From contig NW_027484976.1 in the NCBI RefSeq assembly GCF_050908995.1, forward strand, positions 19,437-83,436: DNA of 64,000 bases. The letters run 5' to 3'. This DNA is from Andrena cerasifolii. Lineage: Eukaryota > Arthropoda > Insecta > Hymenoptera > Andrenidae. This document shows positions 56,534 to 64,000 of this stretch, piece by piece (within the stretch, counting starts at the first letter, position 1; every line of letters starts with the position of its first letter). Below the pieces are notes generated by a model. It was not told where the DNA came from and did no database searches. It saw only the letters and a program-made list of their open reading frames with translations. Position numbers and translations under genes: made by a program.

Positions 56534-57690
56534 TTGAAAAACCGATATTGAAAAACCTATATCGAAAAACTGATATTGAAAAACCGATATTGAAACCGAT
56601 ATTAGAACCGATATTGAAAAACCGATATTGAAAAACAAATATTGAAAAACTGATATCGAAAAACTGATATTGAAAAACCGATATTGAAAAAACGATATTG
56701 AAACCGATATTAGAACCGATATTGAAAAACCGATATTGAAAACCAAATATTGAAAAACTGATATCGAAAAACTGATATTGAAAAACCGATATAGAATCCG
56801 ATATTAGAACCGATATTGAAAAACCGATATTGAAAAACCGATATTGAAAAACCGATATTGAAAAACAAATATTGAAAAACCGATACTGAAAAACTGATAT
56901 TGAAACCGATATTAGAACCGATATTGAAAAACCGATATTGAAAAACCGATATTGAAAAACAAATATTGAAAAACTGATATTGAAAAACCGATATTGAAAA
57001 ACCGATATTGAAAACCCTATATCGAAAAACTGATATTGCAAAACCGATATTGAAAAACCGATATTGAATCCGATATTAGAACCGATATTCAAAAACCGAT
57101 ATTGGAGAACAAATATTGAAAAACTGATATTGAACAACCGATATTGAAAAACCGTATTGAAAAACCGATATTGAAACCGATACTAGAACCGATATTGAAA
57201 AACCGATATTGAAAAACAAATATTGAAAAACTGATATCGAAAAACCGATATTGAACCGATATTCAAAAACCGATATTGGAGAACAAATATTGAAAAACTG
57301 ATATTGAAAAACCGATATTGAACCGATATTCAAAAACCGACATTGAAAAACAAATATTGAAAAACTGATATCGAAAAACTGATATTGAAAAACCGATATT
57401 GGAGAACACATATTGAAAAACTGATATTGAAAAACCGATATTGAAAAACCGATATTGAAAAACCTATATCGAAAAACTGATATTGCAAAACCGATATTGA
57501 ATCCGATATTAGAACCGATATTGAAAAACCGATATTGAATCCGATATTAGAACCGATATTGAAAAACAAATATTGAAACACTGATATTGAAAAACCGATA
57601 TTGAATCCGATATTAGAACCGATATACAAAAACCGATATTGGAGAACAAATATTGAAAAACCGATATTGAATCCGATATTAGAACCGATA
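56534..57690. repeat. 1,899-bp tandem duplication, copy 2 (partial)
   Basis: In-register copy of 54,635-55,790. One private change is visible near 57,134, a GAACAACC unit where copy 1 has GAAAAACC. The copy breaks near 57,690, where copy 1 has a CAAAAACC unit and this copy GAAAAACC, leading into a GATTCC/GTAAAGC stretch. Confidence 0.83.
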
Positions 57691-60600
57691 TTGAAAAACC
57701 GATATTGATTCCGATATTAGAACCGATATTGAAAAACCGATATTGTAAAGCAAATATTGAAAAACTGATATCGAAAAACTGATATTGAAAAACCGATATT
57801 GAAAAACCTATATTGAAAAACCGATATTGAATCCGATATTAGAACCGATATTGAAAAACCGATATTGAAAAACAAATATTGAAAAACTGATATCGAAAAA
57901 CTGATATTGAAAAACCGATATTGAAAAACTGATATTGAAAAACAAATATTGAAAATCTGATACCGAAAAACCGATATTGAAAAACTGATATTGAAAAACC
58001 GATATTGAAAAACCGTATTGAAAAACCGATATTGAAACCGATATTAGAACCGATATTCAAAAACCGATATTGAAAAACCTATATCGAAAAACTGATATTG
58101 CAAAACCGATATTGAAAAACCGATATTGAATCCGATATTAGAACCGATATTGAAAAACCGATATTGAATCCGATATTAGAACCGATATTGAAAAACCTAT
58201 ATTGAATCCGATATTAGAACCGATATTGAAAAACCGATATTGGAGAACAAATATTCAAAAACCGATATTGAAAAACAAATATTGAAAAACTGATATTGAA
58301 AAACCGATATTGAATCCGATATTAGAACCTATATTCAAAAACCGATATTGGAGAACAAATATTGAAAAACCGATATTGAAAAACAAATATTGAAAAACTG
58401 ATATCGAAAAACTGATATTGAAAAACCGATATTGAAAAACCTATATTGAAAAACCGATATTGAATCCGATATTAGAACCGATATTGAAAAACCGATATTG
58501 AAAAACAAATATTGAAAAACTGATATCGAAAAACTGATATTGAAAAACCGATATTGAAAAACCGATATTGAAAAACAAATATTGAAAATCTGATACCGAA
58601 AAACCGATATTGAAAAACTGATATTGAAAAACCTATATCGAAAAACTGATATTGCAAAACCGATATTGAATCCGATATTAGAACCGATATTGAAAAACCG
58701 ATATTGAATCCGATATTAGAACCGATATTGAAAAACCGATATTGAATCCGATATTAGAACCGATATTGAAAGACCGATATAGAAAAACAAATATTGAAAA
58801 ACTGATATCGAAAAACTGATATTGAATCCGATATTAGAACCGATATTCAAAAACCGATATTGGAGAACAAATATTGAAACACTGATATTGAAAAACCGAT
58901 ATTGAATCCGATATTAGAACCGATATACAAAAACCGATATTGGAGAACAAATATTGAAAAACTGATATTGAAAAACCGATATTGAAACCGATATTAGAAC
59001 CGATATTGAAAAACCGATATTGAAAAACAAATATTGAAAAACTGATATCGAAAAACTGATATTGAAAAACCGATATTCAAAAAACGATATTGAAACCGAT
59101 ATTAGAACCGATATTGAAAAACCGATATTGAAAACCAAATATTGAAAAACTGATATTGCAAAACCGATATTGAAAAACCGATATTGAATCCGATATTAGA
59201 ACCGATATTGAAAAAACGATATTGAAAAACCTATATCGAAAAACTGATATTGCAAAACCGATATTGAAAAACCGATATTGAATCCGATATTAGAACCGAT
59301 ATTGAAAAACCGATATTGAAAAACCGATATTGAATCCGATATTAGAACCGATATTGAAAAACCTATATTGAATCCGATATTAGAACCGATAATGAAAAAC
59401 CGATATTGGAGAACAAATATTCAAAAACCGATATTGAAAAACAAATATTGAAAAACTGATATTGAAAAACCGATATTGAATCCGATATTGAAACCGATAT
59501 TAGAACCGATATTGAAAAACAAATATTGAAAAACCGATACTGAAAAACTGATATTGAAACCGATATTAGAACCGATATTGAAAAACCGATATTGAAAAAC
59601 CGATATTGAAAAACCTATATCGAAAAACTGATATTGCAAAACCGATATTGAAAAACCGATATTGAATCCGATATTAGAACCGATATTGAAAAACCGATAT
59701 TGAAAAACCTATATCGAAAAACTGATATTGCAAAACCGATATTGAATCCGATATTAGAACCGATATTGAAAAACCGATATTGAATCCGATATTAGAACCG
59801 ATATTGAAAAACCGATATTGAAAAACAAATATTGAAAAACTGATATCGAAAAACTGATATTGAAAAACCGATATTGAAAAACCGATATTGAAAAACCGAT
59901 ATTGAATCCGATGTTAGAACCGATATTCAAAAACCGATATTGGAGAACAAATAATGAAAAACTGATATTGAAAAACCGATATTGAAAAACCGATATTGAA
60001 TCCGATATTAGAACCGATATTGAAAAACCGATATTGGAGAACAAATATTCAAAAACCGATATTGAAAAACAAATATTGAAAAACTGATATTGAAAAACCG
60101 ATATTGAATCCGATATTGAAACCGATATTAGAACCGATATTCAAAAACCGATATTGGAGAACAAATATTGAAGAACTGATATCGAAAAACTGATATTGAA
60201 AAACCGATATTGAAAAACCGGTATTGAATCCGATATTAGAACCGATATTGAAAAACCGATATTGAATCCGATATTAGAACCGATATTGAAAAACCGATAT
60301 TGAATCCGATATTAGAACCGATATTGAAAAACCGATATTGTAAAGCAAATATTGAAAAACTGATATCGAAAAACTGATATTGAAAAACCGATATTGAAAA
60401 ACCTATATTGAAAAACCGATATTGAATCCGATATTAGAACCGATATTGAAAAACCGATATTGAAAAACAAATATTGAAAAACTGATATCGAAAAACTGAT
60501 ATTGAAAAACCGATATTGAAAAACCGATATTGAAAAACAAATATTGAAAATCTGATACCGAAAAACCGATATTGAAAAACTGATATTGAAAAACCGATAT

Positions 60601-62114
60601 TGAAAAACCGTATTGAAAAACCGATATTGAAACCGATATTAGAACCGATATTCAAAAACCGATATTGAAAAACCTATATCGAAAAACTGATATTGCAAAA
60701 CCGATATTGAAAAACCGATATTGAATCCGATATTAGAACCGATATTGAAAAACCGATATTGAATCCGATATTAGAACCGATATTGAAAAACCTATATTGA
60801 ATCCGATATTAGAACCGATATTGAAAAACCGATATTGGAGAACAAATATTCAAAAACCGATATTGAAAAACAAATATTGAAAAACTGATATTGAAAAACC
60901 GATATTGAATCCGATATTAGAACCGATATTCAAAAACCGATATTGGAGAACAAATATTGAAAAACCGATATTGAAAAACAAATATTGAAAAACTGATATC
61001 GAAAAACTGATATTGAAAAACCGATATTGAAAAACCGATATTGAATCCGATATTAGAACCGATATTGAAAAACCGATATTGATTCCGATATTAGAACCGA
61101 TATTGAAAAACCGATATTGTAAAGCAAATATTGAAAAACTGATATCGAAAAACTGATATTGAAAAACCGATATTGAAAAACCTATATTGAAAAACCGATA
61201 TTGAATCCGATATTAGAACCGATATTGAAAAACCGATATTGAAAAACAAATATTGAAAAACTGATATCGAAAAACTGATATTGAAAAACCGATATTGAAA
61301 AACCGATATTGAAAAACAAATATTGAAAATCTGATACCGAAAAACCGATATTGAAAAACTGATATTGAAAAACCGATATTGAAAAACCGTATTGAAAAAC
61401 CGATATTGAAACCGATATTAGAACCGATATTCAAAAACCGACATTGAAAAACAAATATTGAAAAACTGATATCGAAAAACTGATATTGAAAAACCGATAT
61501 TGAAAAACCTATATCGAAAAACTGATATTGCAAAACCGATATTGAATCCGATATTAGAACCGATATTGAAAAACCGATATTGAATCCGATATTAGAACCG
61601 ATATTGAAAGACCGATATAGAAAAACAAATATTGAAAAACTGATATCGAAAAACTGATATTGAATCCGATATTAGAACCGATATTCAAAAACCGATATTG
61701 GAGAACAAATATTGAAACACTGATATTGAAAAACCGATATTGAATCCGATATTAGAACCGATATACAAAAACCGATATTGGAGAACAAATATTGAAAAAC
61801 TGATATTGAAAAACCGATATTGAAACCGATATTAGAACCGATATTGAAAAACCGATATTGAAAAACAAATATTGAAAAACTGATATCGAAAAACTGATAT
61901 TGAAAAACCGATATTGAAAAAACGATATTGAAACCGATATTAGAACCGATATTGAAAAACCGATATTGAATCCGATATTAGAACCGATATTGAAAGACCG
62001 ATATAGAAAAACAAATATTGAAAAACTGATATCGAAAAACTGATATTGAATCCGATATTAGAACCGATATTCAAAAACCGATATTGGAGAACAAATATTG
62101 AAACACTGATATTG
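57691..62114. repeat. Right-domain mosaic with 2,595, 386 and 6.7-kb-offset copies
   Basis: A GTAAAGCAAATATT to GATACCG stretch at 57.73-58.06 kb recurs at 60.33-60.66 kb (offset 2,595) and, in part, at 61.1-61.53 kb. About 58.68-59.1 kb matches 52.0-52.39 kb (offset 6,747); 59.2-60.15 kb matches 52.54-53.5 kb (offset 6,653). The GAAAGACCGATATA unit at 61,606 is repeated at 61,992 with its flanks, a 386-bp local duplication. A GAACCTATATTC form near 58,327 is private. No non-satellite sequence is present. Confidence 0.75.
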
Positions 62115-64000
62115 AAAAACCGATATTGAATCCGATATTAGAACCGATATTGAAAAACCGATATTGAAAAACCTATATCGAAAAACTGATATTGCAAAAC
62201 CGATATTGAATCCGATATTAGAACCGATATTGAAAAACCGATATTGAATCCGATATTAGAACCGATATTGAAAAACCGATATTGAAAAACAAATATTGAA
62301 AAACTGATATCGAAAAACTGATATTGAAAAACCGATATTGAAAAACCGATATTGAAAAACCGATATTGAATCCGATGTTAGAACCGATATTCAAAAACCG
62401 ATATTGGAGAACAAATAATGAAAAACTGATATTGAAAAACCGATATTGAAAAACCGATATTGAATCCGATATTAGAACCGATATTGAAAAACCGATATTG
62501 GAGAACAAATATTCAAAAACCGATATTGAAAAACAAATATTGAAAAACTGATATTGAAAAACCGATATTGAATCCGATATTGAAACCGATATTAGAACCG
62601 ATATTCAAAAACCGATATTGGAGAACAAATATTGAAAAACTGATATTGAAAAACCGATATTGAACCGATATTCAAAAACCGACATTGAAAAACAAATATT
62701 GAAAAACTGATATCGAAAAACTGATATTGAAAAACCGATATTGGAGAACACATATTGAAAAACTGATATTGAAAAACCGATATTGAAAAACCGATATTGA
62801 AAAACCTATATCGAAAAACTGATATTGCAAAACCGATATTGAATCCGATATTAGAACCGATATTGAAAAACCGATATTGAATCCGATATTAGAACCGATA
62901 TTGAAAAACAAATATTGAAACACTGATATTGAAAAACCGATATTGAATCCGATATTAGAACCGATATTGAAAAACAAATATTGAAACACTGATATTGAAA
63001 AACCGATATTGAATCCGATATTAGAACCGATATACAAAAACCGATATTGGAGAACAAATATTGAAAAACTGATATTGAAAAACCGATATTGAAAAACCGT
63101 ATTGAAAAACCGATATTGAAACCGATATTAGAACCGATATTGAAAAACCGATATTGTAAAACAAATATTGAAAAACTGATATCGAAAAACTGATATTGAA
63201 AAACCTATATTGAATCCGATATTAGAACCGATATTGAAAAACCGATATTGAAAAACCTATATCGAAAAACTGATATTGCAAAACCGATATTGAAAAACCG
63301 ATATTGAATCCGATATTAGAACCGATATTCAAAATCCGATATTGGAGAACAAATATTGAAAAACTGATATCGAAAAACTGATATTGAAAAACCGATATTG
63401 AAAAACCGGTATTGAATCCGATATTAGAACCGATATTGAAAAACCGATATTGAATCCGATATTAGAACCGATATTCAAAAACCGATATTGGAGAACAAAT
63501 ATTGAAGAACTGATATCGAAAAAACTGATATTGAAAAACCGATATTGAAAAACCGGTATTGAATCCGATATTAGAACCGATATTGAAAAACCGATATTGA
63601 ATCCGATATTAGAACCGATATTGAAAAACCGATATTGAATCCGATATTAGAACCGATATTGAAAAACAAATATTGAAAAACTGATATCGAAAAACTGATA
63701 TTGAAAAACCGATATTGAAAAACCGATATTGAAACCGATATTAGAACCGATATTGAAAAACCGATATTGAAAAACCTATATCGAAAAACTGATATTGAAA
63801 AACCGATATTGAAACCGATATTAGAACCGATATTGAAAAACCGATATTGAAAAACAAATATTGAAAAACTGATATCGAAAACTGATATTGAAAAACCGAT
63901 ATTGAAAAAACGATATTGAAACCGATATTAGAACCGATATTGAAAAACCGATATTGAAAACCAAATATTGAAAAACTGATATCGAAAAACTGATATTGAA
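62115..64000. repeat. Right-domain segment, copy of 53.0-54.88 kb
   Basis: Offset 9,117 is kept from about 62,115 to the last base of the window. Two private single-base length changes fall in the A run: six A after ATCG near 63,519 (five in the partner copy) and four A after ATCG near 63,878 (five in the partner). They cancel, so the register is restored at the end. Variation of homopolymer length is also a common long-read error, so these two sites need read support. Confidence 0.83.

Larger units (their letters stand above)
1..64000 (+). repeat. Satellite DNA array, 14-bp monomer GAAAAACCGATATT, spanning the whole window
   Basis: Every stretch of the window can be parsed into units of 11-15 bp ending in a GATATT-like core (GATATT, TATATC, AAATATT, CATATT) and starting with a short A tract. 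The commonest unit is GAAAAACCGATATT; 12-bp units (GAATCC-, AGAACC-, GAAACC- and GATTCC- followed by GATATT) are interspersed. All units point the same way and I saw no inversion, no foreign insertion and no gap. The canonical unit is about 29% GC with one CpG. The array continues past both window edges, since it starts with a GAAACC unit and ends inside a monomer. The size and purity are typical of eukaryotic heterochromatic satellites. I do not recognise this monomer as a named family. It is not coding: the open minus-strand frames follow from the monomer sequence itself. Confidence 0.98.
36061..64000 (+). repeat. Right variant domain of the satellite
   Basis: From about 36,061 the unit repertoire changes. 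GGAGAACAAATATT, first seen at about 36,219, becomes one of the commonest units. The 13-bp GAAAAACCGTATT (from about 36,107), CAAAAACCGATATT, GAAAAAACGATATT, GAAAACCAAATATT and GTAAAGCAAATATT also appear. GATATACAAAAACC occurs twelve times (starts at 37562, 40787, 42616, 44244, 47774, 52175, 53912, 55722, 57621, 58922, 61760 and 63029). GATAAACC, abundant on the left, was noticed only once here, near 36,622. The GAATCC-AGAACC 12-bp pair is denser than on the left. The domain is built of kilobase segmental copies and runs off the window end. Confidence 0.87.

Noticed and set aside
1..64000. RF-ending peptides (QYRF) resembling RFamide neuropeptide precursors
   Set aside because: No signal peptide, no glycine amidation site or dibasic cleavage sites around the motif; the resemblance is an accident of CGGTTT in the satellite.
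1..64000. CRISPR array
   Set aside because: The repeats are contiguous 12-14-bp units with no unique spacers of constant length, and there are no cas genes.
1..64000. CENP-B box-like sequence in GATTTCG units
   Set aside because: TTCG is present, but the following CGGG part of the consensus is absent (the sequence continues AAAAACTGATA). A centromeric role cannot be argued from this.
1..64000. Telomeric or interstitial telomeric repeat
   Set aside because: No TTAGGG, TTAGG or TTTAGGG-type units. The TTAGAA text in the 12-bp pair is part of the satellite.
1..64000. Transposable element or LTR inside the array
   Set aside because: I found no segment that fails to parse into the satellite unit, no terminal repeats and no target-site duplication. 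The kilobase repeats consist of satellite monomers only.
1..64000. Bacterial or phage origin, iterons or plasmid origin
   Set aside because: Iteron sets are short. Sixty-four kilobases of one tandem repeat without a gene is not known from bacterial chromosomes or phages and fits a eukaryotic satellite.
1..64000. GATA-factor or DREF-type regulatory sites
   Set aside because: GATAT and ATCG cores occur in most monomers simply because they are part of the unit. No site stands out against the background, so none is annotated.

Overview
The whole 64-kb window is one uninterrupted satellite DNA array. The basic unit is a 14-bp monomer, GAAAAACCGATATT, running head-to-tail in one orientation from the first base to the last; the reverse complement is AATATCGGTTTTTC. 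Common length variants are 12 bp (GAATCCGATATT, AGAACCGATATT, GAAACCGATATT, GATTCCGATATT), 13 bp (GAAAAACCGTATT) and 11 bp. Dividing the window length by a mean unit of about 13.5 bp gives roughly 4,700 monomers. I found no unique sequence, no protein gene, no RNA gene, no transposon, no CRISPR array, no promoter and no inverted block. An array this long, pure and AT-rich (about 29% GC in the canonical unit) points to a eukaryotic chromosome, probably constitutive heterochromatin (centromeric, pericentromeric, subtelomeric, or a B or sex chromosome). The sequence alone does not identify the species.

The array has two variant domains. The left domain (1 to about 36,060) is marked by GATAAACCGATATT, GAAAACTAAATATT, GAAAAACACATATT and a GCAAAGCCGATATA form. 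The right domain (about 36,061 to 64,000) is marked by GGAGAACAAATATT, the 13-bp GAAAAACCGTATT, a GATATACAAAAACC form, GTAAAGCAAATATT and a GATGTTAGAACC form. They meet at a mid-monomer break at about 36,060.

Each domain is a mosaic of kilobase-scale segmental copies, which I located by matching rare variants and their spacing. On the left, a block starts at 1, 9,107 and 20,531. The first 7 kb recurs about 20.6 kb downstream. A 2,738-bp duplication spans 15.1-20.5 kb, and a block of about 1 kb occurs four times. On the right there are repeats at offsets of 1,628, 1,899, 3,530, 3,680, 5,186, 6,653/6,747 and 9,117 bp. This is the pattern expected from repeated unequal exchange or conversion within an array.

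Many long reading frames exist on the minus strand, but they are a consequence of the monomer. Because 14 is not a multiple of 3, all three minus-strand frames read the same 14-residue repeat (QYRFFNIGFSISVF), which has no stop. The plus strand meets TGA every 42 bp in every frame. I therefore annotate no CDS. I see no evidence of a new enzymatic or defence system; the interest lies in the satellite's architecture and in the coupled, domain-specific variants.
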